The position numbers and the translations under genes are program-made. From Cryptomeria japonica (taxonomy: Eukaryota; Streptophyta; Pinopsida; Cupressales; Cupressaceae), in NCBI RefSeq assembly GCF_030272615.1, contig NC_081409.1, positions 24,820,406 to 24,884,405 on the forward strand: DNA of 64,000 bases, given 5' to 3'. Shown in pieces: positions 12,405 through 24,829 of this stretch. The notes under the pieces were generated by a model, which saw only the letters and a list, made by a program, of their open reading frames with translations, ran no database searches and had not been told where the DNA came from. Every line of letters starts with the position of its first letter. Position 1 is the stretch's first letter.

Positions 12405-13803
12405 CTAATTGAATGGGATTATGAAAAGTGGATGGTGGATAATGGATGGGGTTTTGAAGAATTTGTGGAGGATCAACATTGGCACACACCTTGAAGGGTG
12501 GTGGAGTAGTGGAGGAGAGTGTTTTGAATTAGATAGGGGATAGAGTGTGGATTTTGGGAAATGATGACCCAAAATAGAAGAAGGGGATGATGGAGTTGGG
12601 ATGGTGGATTCTGGGACATAAGGACCCAAAATGGATTTTGAAGATGGAGGAGTGTTAGATAGAGGATTGGAGGACTTATGAATGGATGGAGCTTTTGGAT
12701 TTACAAGTTTGGATACCAATTTTGACTTTGCTTTGGGATGCATTGCTTCTTTGGGAATCCACATAGTTTTTGATTTTTTATTTTGGGGCATGTGGCCTTT
12801 TTTATTTTATTTTCTTTCGGATCACATTTTTGTTTTGAGAATTTTGTTTTTAGGGGACATGTTGATCCTTTTATTTTTCTAACTTTTGAGCTTTATGCTT
12901 TTTAGATTGGGTATCCAAATTTCTTCCAATAGAAATGGGATGGGTGCATGAGGATGAATGACTTAAGGATTTTATGGATGGTGGGATGATGGAAGGAGTG
13001 TGTTGGGAGGCACTCAATGATGTGTGCCTTTGTTGATCTTTCTTAAGGATAGTGGATGGAGGAATGTAAGGACCCAAAATGGATGGAAGGAATGGAGGAT
13101 TTAGTTTTGGAATATAAGGTCCCAAAATGGACATGGAAGATGAGAGATGATGGGATTTTGATTGGTATGAAGGAAATTTGGATTTAGGAGGAATAGAGGA
13201 TGTACCAACATCTTTAGAATTAACTTGAGGTCCCTTATTATTTCAGAAACAAGATGTGAGTCCATTTTGAGGGGAATGAGATGTGGGAGGAAAATTAGTA
13301 TCTTTAGATGGATTGGGGTCATGAGATGGAGGTGAAGGGATACTTTGATCTTGACTAGGGAGGGTATCATGAGATGGAGTGGGAGGGATGATTGGATCAT
13401 GAGATGGAAGAGTATCATGTGATGGAGGGAGAGGGTTGGATAGAGGAATCATATGATCATGAGAGGGAGTGGAGGGAATGCCATCATTAGATGGATTAGA
13501 GAGAGATGCATCATGAGATGGAGAGTCTTCTATGCTATCATCCTTTGGAACAATCTTTTGGCATGTTTGGAGTTGTGGGGACTGTGTGATGGAGGAAGAT
13601 ATAGAATCTTTGATGTGGGTAGATGGGGAAATGGGGATATCATGAAGTGCGGAGGATTGGGATTTGTTTTGAGGTGGAGGTGATTGGGGTGGATGGAGGA
13701 CTTGAGGAGACTTGGATACTTTGCCTTGAGGTGAGGATTTTATCTCCTTTGCTAGCATGTCTTGGATAAGATTATGGATGATGGATTTGGAGGATGTAGA
13801 CAA
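12405..13803 (-). pseudogene. Decayed gag-like frame of nested copy 1
   Basis: Minus-strand frames 13243-13803 and 12871-13134 share one frame; 12405-12791 continues in another, so at least one frameshift has occurred. The protein is rich in Ser, Pro and His with repeats of the type PSHDTLPS. It carries KSKTMWIPK, SILGPYVP and PSRCVPM, which recur in 47825-50737. It has no protease, RT or integrase motif. I infer a gag-like or otherwise element-specific protein; its function is unknown. Confidence 0.5.
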
Positions 13804-14369
13804 TATGGATTTTGGAGGATTAGGATTAGATGGATAATTGGGATTAGATGGAGGATTGGGATTGGATGGAGGACTCGGATAATGGATTGGGGAATTAGGA
13901 TTAATTATTAGAGGACTATGGAGTAAAGGATTTTGATGGGGAGTAGAGGTAATGAATGCATTATAGAAGGATGGGGATTGGGATGTAGATGGGGGGGGGA
14001 GATGGACGTATACATATTAGATTAGAGGAGTATGTGGATGAGGGATAATATGGAGATATGGATGGGGAATAAGATGGATTTCCCTTGTCAAAGGTAGAGA
14101 AAGGATAAGAGATATGGTATAGATTGGGATTGGGTGTAATGTGTTGAGATGAGATGGATGAAGGTATGCTAGGTGAGTGGGAGATTATGGGAATAATTTG
14201 GTAGGAAGGTTCATGAATTTACATGAGCATATTCTCATACCAAGCTTTGAAATTTTGGGTAGTCATGTTGAGAGTGAGTGAAGGATTAGATTGGAATTGG
14301 CTGAATATATTTTGGAGGGGAAAGATTATAAAGATGATGTTAAATAAAGATGAGGACTAGGACTTGGCT

Positions 14370-14860
14370 TCAAATGATGATGGATTAGATTTGATTGGAT
14401 TTGGATTGGATTTGACTTGTATTGGAATTGATTTGATTGGATTGGTCCTTGGATTAGGACTTGATTGGATTGGATTTGATTGAATTGGATTAGTTTGGAT
14501 TTGATTTGATTTGATTTGATTGGATTAGATTGAATTGAATGGACTGGATTAGTCCTTGGATTAGGAATTGGTTTTATTGGATTTGGATTGGATTTGATTT
14601 GGATTGGAATTGGTTTGAGTGGATTTGATTTGGGTTGGAATTGATTTGGTTGGATTAGGACTTGATTGGATTGGATTGGTCCTTGGATTAGGACTTGATT
14701 GGATTGGAATGGTCCTTGGATTAGGACTTGATATGATTAGTCCCTAGATTAGGACCTAGATGGGGATTGATGATGAATTGTATTTGATTGCATTAAAGGA
14801 TTGGATGATTGGATTAAGAAGATGGATGGATTTGATTGGATTAGAGGGAGAATGATTATG
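14370..14860. repeat. GATTGGATT-rich degenerate simple repeat
   Basis: The plus strand is built almost wholly of GATTGGATT, GATTTGATT and CCTTGGATTAGGACTTG units. The last of these recurs about five times between 14440 and 14730. This is a local expansion within nested copy 1; nothing comparable is seen in copy 2. Confidence 0.7.
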
Positions 14861-15109
14861 GAAGAACATATAGATAATAGGAAGAATAAAGGGGAAGGCT
14901 ACCCAAAGTTGGATGAATGATTTGGACAAAAATATTGGTTGAGGGAGGATGATTGTTTGAATTGATGAAAGTGGATTGGGGATAGGAAAATTTCTTGGAT
15001 AGATACAAATGGATTAAAGATTTGATGATGACAAGATGGAATTTGGAAAGACGGATGATTAATTGGTTGTGGGGGATGGACTTGGCATGAGATGTCAAGT
15101 AAAGAAAAC

Positions 15110-15860
15110 AAAATGGTCAAAAGAAGTTAGACTCAAAAGACACTGATGCTCCTTCACAGCATATCCTATGGTGAGAAAACACAATAGTCAATGGATCCCA
15201 ATTGGTTTCCCAACAATGCTTACCCAGAGCAAACACTTAGATGCTTGACCCCACTGGCTCCCTTCCACGACACTCACTTCTCCAGGGAAGCCAAGCATCA
15301 ATTCCCATGAAAAATCTTCATGGCGAACTTTGTGTCTCTACTAAGGGTCATAAAAATATGGGTGGCTTCAAAGGTCCGACCTCCTACATCAATGACTAGA
15401 AGGCTTTTCACCACTATGCACAAAGTGCTTAGTATGTATTCTCATTAGGAGCTACCCTTCATAGTTGCACAAGGGAAATTGAGGCCTATAGCCCAACAAA
15501 GCACCAAGAACTTAGTAGTCATGCAAGTGTGATTGAGATCTTTAGGATCCTACCAAGCACCCAATGTGAGAGTGAAATTTCATATAGCCCCAACCATTGA
15601 TTCTTTCATCATCAATGGCCTATTTATTATAGTGAGTTGGGAACCCTAGGTCTAGGTGTACTCACTTGGGTCATTCCCCTCTCACTGGCTCAAAGAGAAA
15701 GTTGGGAGGGAAAGCCCACTAAGGGTAAACATGTAAAAAACATGAAAAGCTTGGAGGGTTTAGAATTTGGATCATCTAGCTAAACGAGAGCACACTCTTC
15801 TACCTTTATGCTTTTCACAAACACAAAAGACAATGGTTTATTTACCCCCTAATTAGATCT
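15110..15860. other. Leader region shared by nested copies 1 and 2
   Basis: The segment around 15238-15390 (words such as GATGCTTGACCCCAC, GCCAAGCATCA, ATGGCGAACTT) is repeated at 51631-51790 in the element at 44316-54214. In both it lies between the gag-like frame and the minus-strand 5' LTR, so it is probably conserved leader or packaging sequence. No coding frame persists in it. Confidence 0.55.
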
Positions 15861-15866
15861 AGGTGT

Positions 15867-17381
15867 TGTTGGCATTATGTGAACCGGTATGAGGACATAA
15901 TGACATTGTATGTTGCCATTGATGTCAATATGTTGAAGAGGTGAGAACCAGCATAACACTGTGAACTGACATTCGTGCCAAAGTGAAGTGGTGTGTTATT
16001 CAAGGTGAACTGGCATATGGTTATGGGAACCAGCACATGGAAGTGTTGTATGACTACTGGTTGGTAGTCTCAACTTCAAGGTTTCCAGTTGAAGTGCTTC
16101 AAGCCTATGTGGCCCAACCGGTGACATTGTATGATGAGTTAGCATTGTAATGAAGATCGGATCATGTTGCCACGTCAGCCTTGTGCGCGAGATGGATCTT
16201 GCATGAAGGAGATTGTTTCTATCTACCTCAAGAATGTGCAAAGTCTGTTAAATGGTGATAACATGTGATGGGTTATCAGCCACCATGAAATCGATGAAAA
16301 TGGACGATGGAGAATGTCTTGAGATTGGATCAAGACTATTGCAATTAGAGGAGTGTTCTCAATAGTCAGGATTGAACCGTTTGAATTCCTTAACCTAATA
16401 GGTTTAGGGTTTAGGGTTTATGCTACCAACCTATCTGTTTTCCTATAAGGTTGATGTTGTGTCTCTTTCTGAGGTTGTTGGTAAAAGTTGTGTGTGTGTA
16501 TCCAAGAGAAGGGATACAAGATTCTTGCTAGACCAAAAGAAGAGAAGTGATACCTGCAGAGTGTAAGTGTAGAAGGTGAAGAGGAGCTTAAGCAGATCTG
16601 CATTGGCATTGAGTGTTATTACCAGATCACTATAATACCTATTGATCTCTAACCACCTCAACAGTTGGAAAATCCCTTAACAGGGTAGCCTTAACCGACT
16701 TGCTGTAAATCCTTTAATAGGGTAATTCAAAGCTATTGAGTCCAAAATCCTCTAGCTATTGAGTTCTTGAAATCCTCTAACAAGGTAGCCTTTAATAGGG
16801 TTTAACCCTTAACCAAGTATTGTAGCCATCCCTTAACCGAGTGATCTCTAACAGGATCGGTTCCTAGCAAAACCTTTTATAATGTCTCTAACCGGACAAG
16901 GCTCCTAACAGAGCGAACTTCTAAAGAGTTCAAAAATAGCTTGTGGGTATTCATCCCCATCGTGGTTTTTCCCAGTTGGGTTTCTACGTGAAAAATATGT
17001 GTGTCATGTGTGATGCTTTTATCTTGTGATGCTTTGCTATTGTCTGTCAAGCATATAATGGTTCTGTGTTTTATGCCTATCAATAAAACATGTTGAACTA
17101 GCTATTATTACAATTTGATGGTAGATTACCTCTTTATGCATTAGGGAGAAAAGGTAAGGTAGTCTTGAGTTGAGTGAAAAGCTAAGTGAGTAACTGGTTA
17201 ATGCTTGTCTCAGTCAGTCTTAGCTTTACCGATTGCACTCTGTTTCAAACTGGTGTCACTGTTTGCCAATCATTTGAAGTGTCTACTGCCAGACTGGTTT
17301 AGGACTATATTTTTGTCTGTACTCATTCACCCCCCCCTCTCAGTACCGGATTAGTACTATTAGTTCATCATTGAGTTATCA
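15867..17381 (+). mobile_element. Solo LTR, Copia type, TSD GGTGC (each copy mutated once)
   Basis: It starts TGTTGGCATTATG and ends GAGTTATCA. A C-run with CTCTCAGTACC (17330-17346) resembles the ends of the other Copia-type LTRs here. The flanks are GGTGT (15862-15866) and AGTGC (17382-17386). The undisturbed homologous site in the sister element (around 52300) reads AGGTGCC, so the original duplication was GGTGC and each copy has one transition. No internal region is present, so recombination between the two LTRs removed it. Confidence 0.8.
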
Positions 17382-17386
17382 AGTGC

Positions 17387-18151
17387 CTAGTTAAGAAAAA
17401 AGACATAATGCTTGGTTGGAACTCCTAGGCAACCTGCAAAACAATTAGATTAGTAGTTTTTGTGTTTCTTAGGTCTTGGACAATCAAAGAAGTTGCAACA
17501 CTCATAAAAAAATATCAATAGCTACTAGCCTGCAAAAACAGTGCACATGCTAAAATGTAGCCAGTTGCGTTGAAGTGCCTGTGTAGGAGCCAAAATGCCT
17601 ATGTACGCATTGCAGTGGGCTGAAATCTAAACAAATAAAAGGAAATGAACACAAACAGAACTCATGATTTATACTTGTATGTCATGTTGTTTGGGATCGA
17701 TCACGCTGAAGCACCTACGCTCATGCTGAAACACCTGTGCTCGTGCTAAAGACACATAAACTTGCATCAAAGAAGTTAGCAGTTAGATTTCTTTAAATTA
17801 AAAAATTAAAAATTTCTTACAGAGGGTGGGATTCCAAAAACAGTCACTCTGAAATAGTTTTTCCAATGCTGAAATGCGTGCACCTGCCCTGAAAAGACCA
17901 AAAGAATTAACAGATTTCAAAAATGGAAGCAGGAATTTTTTTTTGAATTTTAAGGTGCTCGCGTTGGTGCACCTGCACTTGTGCTGATGTGCCTATGCAC
18001 ATGTTTAAAGGTCTTTCTATCATGCCGAACTCGAGTCGCTCGCACTGATTTATAGGTGCTCGCGTTGTTCCAACACCTACGAGTTGCACACTCACAAAAA
18101 CTCATAAAAATGTTAGATTTAGGGATGTGGGTCCCACTGAGCATGCTAGAA
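17387..18151. other. 5' internal end of nested copy 1
   Basis: This continues the sequence shared with 52310-52958 of copy 2 (GGCAACCTGCAAAA). It contains repeated GCACCTGCGC / GTGCTGAAGCACC-like words (17690-18070). No frame is convincing. It runs up to the minus-strand 5' LTR at 18152. Confidence 0.45.
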
Positions 18152-19103
18152 TGAAGAGGGTAAAAATGGAATTAAAGGTTAAATGATAAAAAACACAATG
18201 AAATAAGCATGAAAACATTAAAACATCAAGAGATCATTTTTACCTTGCTATTTTACCTTCTCCTTCAGATTGAGCTTGATGAAGTGGATGGTGAGGATGT
18301 GCCCTTGATACTCCACTTGATGTGCTTCTTGCTTGATTTGGATGTGGATTAATCTCCTTTGTGCTCAACAAGATAGATTGATGGATTGGATTTGGATTGA
18401 AAGATTAAGGATGGATGGATTTGATAGAGGATATGAAGAGGGAGGAGAAAAGACTAGCATGGCAATGCATGAGAAGTGGATGATTTGTGAGGAGAATAGG
18501 CTCCAATTTATAGATTGGAGAAAGCCAATGGAGGGCCAAGATTGATTTGATTATGAAGGGTTGAGATTGATTTGAGATAGAAGGCATGGATCAAGGGTGC
18601 CTTGGGAAAATAAACAAGAATATAAAATTCCTTGGAAAAGGGGGGGAGAAATTTGAATTTCAAACATGAGGAATTAAAAATTCCAAAATAAGGATGTATT
18701 GAGGGATTCAAGGAAATTTGAATTTCTTTAAGAGATTCAATGTTGATGTGACATGAGTGGGAAATAAAAATTGAGGGATAATGATAAGCATGATTATGAG
18801 AGATTCTAGAAGGATTGATTAGGTTGAGTGGGATTAGGAAAAGTGATTTGTAGGAATCACATGACTAGATTAATTAATTAGAATTAATTAATTGAGTGGG
18901 TTTAGAGGAAATAATTATTGGAGGGGACTTTAGAAGAATCGGGGAATAATTAATTTATTTGATAAATTAAGTATTGGACAATAGTGATAGAATTAATTAA
19001 ATTAGTTTTAATTAACACTGAGAAGAATAAGGATAACACAATTAAATTAATTAATTATGTTGACACGCTTAAATTAATTAAATATTAATTTTAGGTGTCT
19101 ACA
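18152..19103 (-). repeat. LTR of nested element copy 1 (right; 5' LTR on minus)
   Basis: It runs from TGAAGAGGG to GTCTACA and is followed by the duplicate CAACC at 19104-19108. It is about 50 bases shorter than the left LTR because of small indels. Confidence 0.85.
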
Positions 19104-22007
19104 CAACCTCCTTCACTGATTAGCAGCACCACACACAGACATGTACTCACTCTCTATTCTTTCCTCTGCTTCTACAACTTTTCTCCTTTATGTTTTGTAC
19201 ATACATCAACACCCTACTATCGTGCAATCATAGCATTTCCTATCTTGTTCATGAGCCCTACACTTCTTAGTCAAACACCTCTCATCTTCACGGTTACATT
19301 CATCAACTATACAAACCTCCACATAGTAGATCATATCATAACTCATCACATGTCAAACAAATTTTTTTGTTTCATTATCATGTTGCTAGATGTGCACAAG
19401 TTTCTATATAGCATACAGATTGTTCATATAGTCAGTTTTCATTTTGCCAATTAGCAATTCAAGTTCCTAGACATGCCAACTTGTATCCTTTATAGACTTT
19501 AAATTGGAGTCATTGATCTGTTAGATTCAACCTTCATTGTTGGCATCATGGTGGTTTCATGTTCCACATCATCTCTGCGTCCTCTCTCACTAGCCATCTT
19601 AGTCCAAAATGCATTTACCATATTGCACAATCAGCCCTACACATAAGAATTTTTCTCCCTCCAATTGGAATTTAAAAATTAATTCATCCTTGTCCTATGA
19701 GATCTGGCATGAATCAGATTTGATCTCCCTTCTTGGATCAAACACCTGAATTAAATGACTCTATGCTAAGTTGATGATGATCTCCACTATATCAGATTGG
19801 ATTACCTACACTGAACACGTCTCCTTTGTTCACACACTGTTCACTATACCTAGTTTTCTATATTTACCAAACTCAATATGTCCCATAGATTAGATTCAAC
19901 TTCTATTTGATCACCTCGAGGCCAACAACCAGCCTACAATTCGGTCACCATTATGCACCTCTATCTTGTGTCAACCTACTCGGATAAGATCAATAACTAC
20001 CATACTAAAATCCACCATCACTAACTTCTACATATCAGATATCTTCTTCAACTAGCTAAAGAGCCATATGCCTCCATTTCCTTTGTCCAAATCATTTGGC
20101 AAAGATCTATTGGCCACAACATAACACCCTTGTGCCAATTGGTATGTGTAGGTGTCGTCAAAATTCTTCATAATCAAATTCCAAGTCACTTGGTCAACCA
20201 TAGTCAACTTCCACGTGGACCTCTTAGTCTATCGACTTGCAAAAATGGCCTCAAATTTGATCACAAACTTCAATTCTATCGGTAAAATGCCCTTCATTTT
20301 TCCAACAAGTGTCCTTTGATTTTCTTCATACATGCCACACCATTAGGTCAGACTTGGTCAAAGCTTATGTGGACTATCAGGTTATGGTGGTATGCTCTAT
20401 TCTATTCTATCTGTTCTACCCATATGGGATAAGTTTTTGTTTGTTCTCAAGAAGCCTCCCCTTTTCTCTATTATCCCGCATCACATATGTGTAGTTTCTT
20501 AACCTACATGGGATAAGTTTTCTCTTTCCTTGACAAGCTTCTTCTCCTTCTATGTTAGCCCGTACACAATTTTGCATGTCAGTTAATCCACGTAGAATAA
20601 GCCTTTGTTTCTTTTCTCTTCACTTTTCCTTATCCCGCGGGATTCTTCACATCCCATCTTGGTCATGTGGGATAAGCAGGCCCTTCACTTCCTTCTATTT
20701 TCTTATCCTATGGGCCCACTAACATCATCCTCATCTCATGTAGGATAAGCGTATTCAAGTGATCTCCCTTTGATTTATCATCCCGTGAGACCATTTGTCT
20801 CCAAGTTTCACCACACGAGATAAGGAGGCTCCTTTAATTTTTTTATCCCATCCGGACCTTGTGTAGCCTCTTACTTCATGCAGGATAAGTTTTCTCTCAT
20901 TTCTCTTCGTTTTTCCTTGTCTCACAAGACCACCGCATAACCATTTGTCTTGTGCGAGATAAGGTTTTTTTCATGGCATGCTTTCACTTGTTATCCTGCA
21001 CAACATTTTGTGTGCATCTTGGCTTGTGTGCGATAAGGGAGTCTGCAATCTTCCCTTTAGTTTCTTATCCTGCATGACTTTTTTTGGTCACTTTTGGCAT
21101 CATGGGATAAGAGAGAACATCTCTCTACTTTGACCTCTTTTGATTGTATTATCTCAGAAAACCATCATGGATCACTTTTGACAATGTGGGATAAGAGGGA
21201 TCACTATTTTCAACAAACTTAAGTTATCTCGCATGACCATCAGTGGTCACATTTTGACAACACGAGATAAAGTATAACACTATTCTCTTCACTTAACTAT
21301 TATCCTATAGGGTATTTAGCACTCATCCAACATACTACAAGATAATAAGAAACATCATGTGCACCTCACAAGTGTTATCATGTGAGGTCAATACTCGACC
21401 AACTTGTTACGGGATAAGGACAACACCATTTTCTCTTCTTCATTGTTATCCCACATGATCTCTTCCCTGCACATGAACACAACATGGAACCCATGGATAC
21501 ATGTGAGCCAAATAATTTCTACCACATGGAAATCACGACATAAAAACCACAATATGTGACTTGGTGATTATTTCCAACATGATTGACATGTGGAGACGAG
21601 GAATCTGGTCGAAACTCCAAGTTTGTGTTTTGGTCAAGCTATACCAATATAATGATACCAGAATAGTTTGTCCTATTGATATCACACAAAATTTATATTC
21701 TTCTTATGTTCTACTATTCTGATGTGTATCGTATACTTTTCATTTGGCATAGGATACTTTGATAGACAAAACACAACAAAAACTCCACACGACCTGGTAT
21801 CGACCTAGTTATTTTGATCAAACCACCAAATAAGATATCACCTACACAACACTTGATTAGTAGAGTTATCTTGATATGATCACTTGAGAAACTTTAGGAC
21901 ATCCAATAGAAACTTCATAAACACATCATATGGCACTCTTCTACAACTTCATCAAATCAACCTTGCACACACACATGTTGACATCAATGACAACTTCAAT
22001 GCCAACA
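19104..22007 (-). mobile_element. LTR-A, 5' portion
   Basis: This is the continuation of the LTR interrupted at 6555. It is collinear with 22700-24469 (LTR-B), for example around 19561-19620 and 20300-20400. On the minus strand it starts TGTTGGCATTGAAG at 22007, directly after a purine tract (reverse complement of 22008-22020). Unlike LTR-B it carries about 1 kb of hairpin minisatellite (20426-21420). Confidence 0.65.
20426..21420. repeat. Tandem array of about 14 hairpin units, period about 75 bp
   Basis: The word GGATAAG or GATAAG recurs about 14 times at roughly 75-base spacing (20426, 20510, 20595, 20669, 20743 and so on to 21412). Each is preceded about 40-50 bases upstream by a TTATCCCGCATGA-like word. 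The two words are reverse complements (CTTATCCCACATG versus CATGTGGGATAAG), so most units can fold into a stem. The array is absent at the equivalent place in LTR-B (about 23410). Confidence 0.75.
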
Positions 22008-22020
22008 ATCTCCTCCTTTG
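22008..22020 (-). other. Polypurine tract beside LTR-A (minus)
   Basis: The reverse complement reads AAAGGAGGAGAT, directly before TGTTGGCATTG. It fits the plus-strand priming site of a minus-oriented element whose 3' LTR is LTR-A. Confidence 0.55.
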
Positions 22021-22031
22021 GCATTGATGTT

Positions 22032-24469
22032 TGTTGAACATAAATGGACACTAAGAGGGGGGTGAATCAGTGTATTTTAAAACTTTAAGTTCAGTGTGTA
22101 GATTTTAGAAATGTAATGCAAACATACACACACACATAAGAGAGAATCACATAACACAAGATATACAAGGAAAACCCAATGTGGGAAAAACCTCAGTGAG
22201 AATAGCTATTGGAGTCTACTACTCCAATCTAGCCTCATAGTAAATAATAGTTTACAATATGTTTTAGGGAACCAACCCAAGGGGCACGAACCCCTAATAT
22301 TCTGAGCACGAACTCAAGGAGCACAAAACCCTAGTTTTATGAGAACCTACTCAAAGGAGCACCTACCCCTGCTCCGAGCACCCACTCAGAGATTACAAAG
22401 AAAAATTAGTTCTAATTTAAATTAGATACCTTGCTACAAATGAAGTTTTGTATCACCTTACTAGTTTCCTTTTATTTCTTTTGTTTCTCTGCTCTCTACA
22501 TATTGTTTTGCTCTTCTTTCCTTCTATTGTTCCCTCTACCTCTACTAAACTCCTTGTTGCTTCTAGCTATCTCTTCTTTCTACACTCTAATCACAAGACT
22601 TTGTTTCTCTTTGTCTCTATTGTATCAATAGCTCACAACAACACTCTCTCAGAGTTCTCTATATCACACGCTTCCACCCTACATGCTTCTCTCTTTTTCA
22701 CTTTTCTTCAAGGTTCCACACATGTCTGATCAGCAGCAACTCTCATTTTCAATACCTCTCAACAATACTTCACATCTATTTCTGTCTCTTCAACAACTAC
22801 TACCTTTTTTCAATCGCATTTATTGTTTTTCTCTATCAATTCTTCACCAAGGAATGTTTTTCCCTCCAATTTTACAACATAAAAATTGATTTATTTATCT
22901 CTGAGATTTGGTTGGTAGCAAATTGGATTTTCTTCCTTTGATTGACCAATCTACATTAACTAACACCTCTTTGTTCTCCAACTATTCTCTATACTTAGTT
23001 TGTTGTATTTAACAAAGTCAATCTCTCACAGATTTGGTTCAACCATAATTGATCTCCTCGAGCCCTTCAATCACATGTAACGGGTCTGCCCTTAATCCAT
23101 TATTTGTCCTTTGTCGACCTCTGCATTGATCAGATCAACCAACTGCCTCATTCAGCATTCTAGAAAATCTGCTTAATAACTTGGGGTACACATGTCATCA
23201 TATTCTTTGTCCAAGTCACTCTATCAATCCTAATTAGCATCCTCATGGTCCTCTGAGTCTACCAACTCACAATCATGACAACAAAGTCCATAACAAACTT
23301 CAATTTTGTTGGCAAACTAACCATTCATCTTTTCGATAGATGACCTTTGATTCACTCCTTACATGCCACGTTGTTGGGTCAGACTTGGTCTAGGATTATG
23401 TGGACAATCGGGTTGTCTTGAGGCATGCAGTCATATTCTTATCCATCATCCTAGTCACTGTCCATGTGGACCATTGAATCTGTTTGCTTGCAGAATTGTT
23501 GTCTAGATCACATTGTCATTTTGATATTGACCTCCATGTTAGCAAAAGACCTCACTCTCAACCAATAGAAAAACTCCTCGTCAAATTTACCTTGCAGCCC
23601 CACCTTCCACACAGAGCAACCGACATGGGTGCGTGGCATCATCTTGTGATGTTGCAATGGTTAACATCCTCACATCTTCAACCACGAGGTAGCAGGGACC
23701 GTCAGATCAAGCCAAACATGAATCTCCTTGCCACAATGACCACCAACTTTAGCTTCTTAACCATCTAGCACCTTTTGATTATGGTTCCGTTCATTTAATG
23801 CATGTGCAAAAAGGATGCACCTTTAGTAGCCTGAGCTATAACATACTCTCTCTGACCTGTGATTAAAAACTCCTCATGATGCCTGCCTCAACCAATGACA
23901 TTGTGACACCTAGCCGCTTTGAGACAAATGGTGGCACCTCGCGATCTCATGATGAGTAGAATGGTTAACACAGGGTCATCATGAAATTGCAAGGAAAGAC
24001 AAAGGGGCCTGCACACAGGGTAATAAGGATAAAATTAAAGAGCACTAGGAATTAGGAAAATAAAATAACAAAGGGGTTCGACTATGGATTAATGCTTAGG
24101 AAAAAATACATGGCCCCTCCCAATGACTAGATGACCCTCAGCCTAAGTCAAAAAAGGTAATGTGGAAATATAATAGGTTTAAGGGTTTTAACAAAAGGAA
24201 TTAATCAAAGAGGCTTAAAACCTAAAGCCTAAGCTTGAGTTCAATGACAGAAACCCAAATGAATGGTACATAGAAATGAATGAAACTTCCAATTTTTGGT
24301 CATGAAACATCTGCCAGAGGTGCCAACTTGTCAATCCGAACTCTCCACTACATCTTCATTAGCCAAAACCCTGCACACACACATGATTTTCTACATGATG
24401 ACTCTACAACCTACAACACTTGTTGTTTCTCTACATCACTTGTTGACATCAATGACAATAATGCCAACA
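22032..24469 (-). mobile_element. LTR-B, 3' LTR of a minus-strand Copia element
   Basis: On the minus strand it starts TGTTGGCATTATTG at 24469 after a purine tract (reverse complement of 24470-24482, AAAGGGGGAGAT) and ends near GTTCAACA at 22032. It is a relative of LTR-A but about 1.2 kb shorter. It abuts the polypurine tract of LTR-A, so two related 3' ends lie head to tail. Confidence 0.65.
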
Positions 24470-24829
24470 ATCTCCCCCTTTGACATTATGTCATCACACA
24501 CACAGGCAACCATCAATCTCCCACTTTGACAACAATGCCAAAGGGGCTTGTAGACCACCTGCCTAAAAAATTATACACTTCTTCTCCCCCTATAGACATT
24601 TACTTGGAGAATGCCCGCCAATTGATATTTTCTATATATTCCACTAGATGAACCATTATTACAATACAAAAAGCAGCATTAATACTGCTAAAAAAAAATT
24701 CAAAACTCCCCCTAAGACTGTACATGAGGTTCAAGGAAGAAAAATTTGTAAGATAGTATGCTCCCCCTAAACCATAGACCTCAATAATGCATTTAAGTGT
24801 TGAAGGAATGTGGAAAAACACCCAACTCG
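24470..24829 (-). mobile_element. 3' internal region of minus-strand Copia element
   Basis: This lies between the end of pol and LTR-B. It contains several purine tracts on minus (reverse complements of CTTCTCCCCCTATAG, CTCCCCCTAAG), typical of the stretch before a Copia 3' LTR. I see no gene in it. Confidence 0.5.

Larger units (their letters stand above)
6556..19103 (-). mobile_element. Nested non-autonomous LTR retrotransposon, copy 1, TSD CAACC
   Basis: Direct repeats at 6556-7555 and 18152-19103 are its LTRs. The flanks are perfect 5-bp duplications, CAACC at 6551-6555 and 19104-19108. It is inserted in LTR-A. The minus strand is inferred as coding because a purine tract (reverse complement of TTTTGCCTCTCTTTGA, 7556-7571) abuts the left LTR and gag-like frames lie on minus. 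No RT or integrase is visible, so it depends on another element. A small Copia element (7834-10617) and a solo LTR (15867-17381) were later inserted in it. Its layout and the motifs KSKTMWIPK and SILGPYVP match the element at 44316-54214. Confidence 0.85.

Noticed and set aside
20426..21420. Possible CRISPR-like array
   Set aside because: The repeats are diverged, the spacing is irregular (66-84), each unit is itself an inverted repeat, and the context is a plant LTR.
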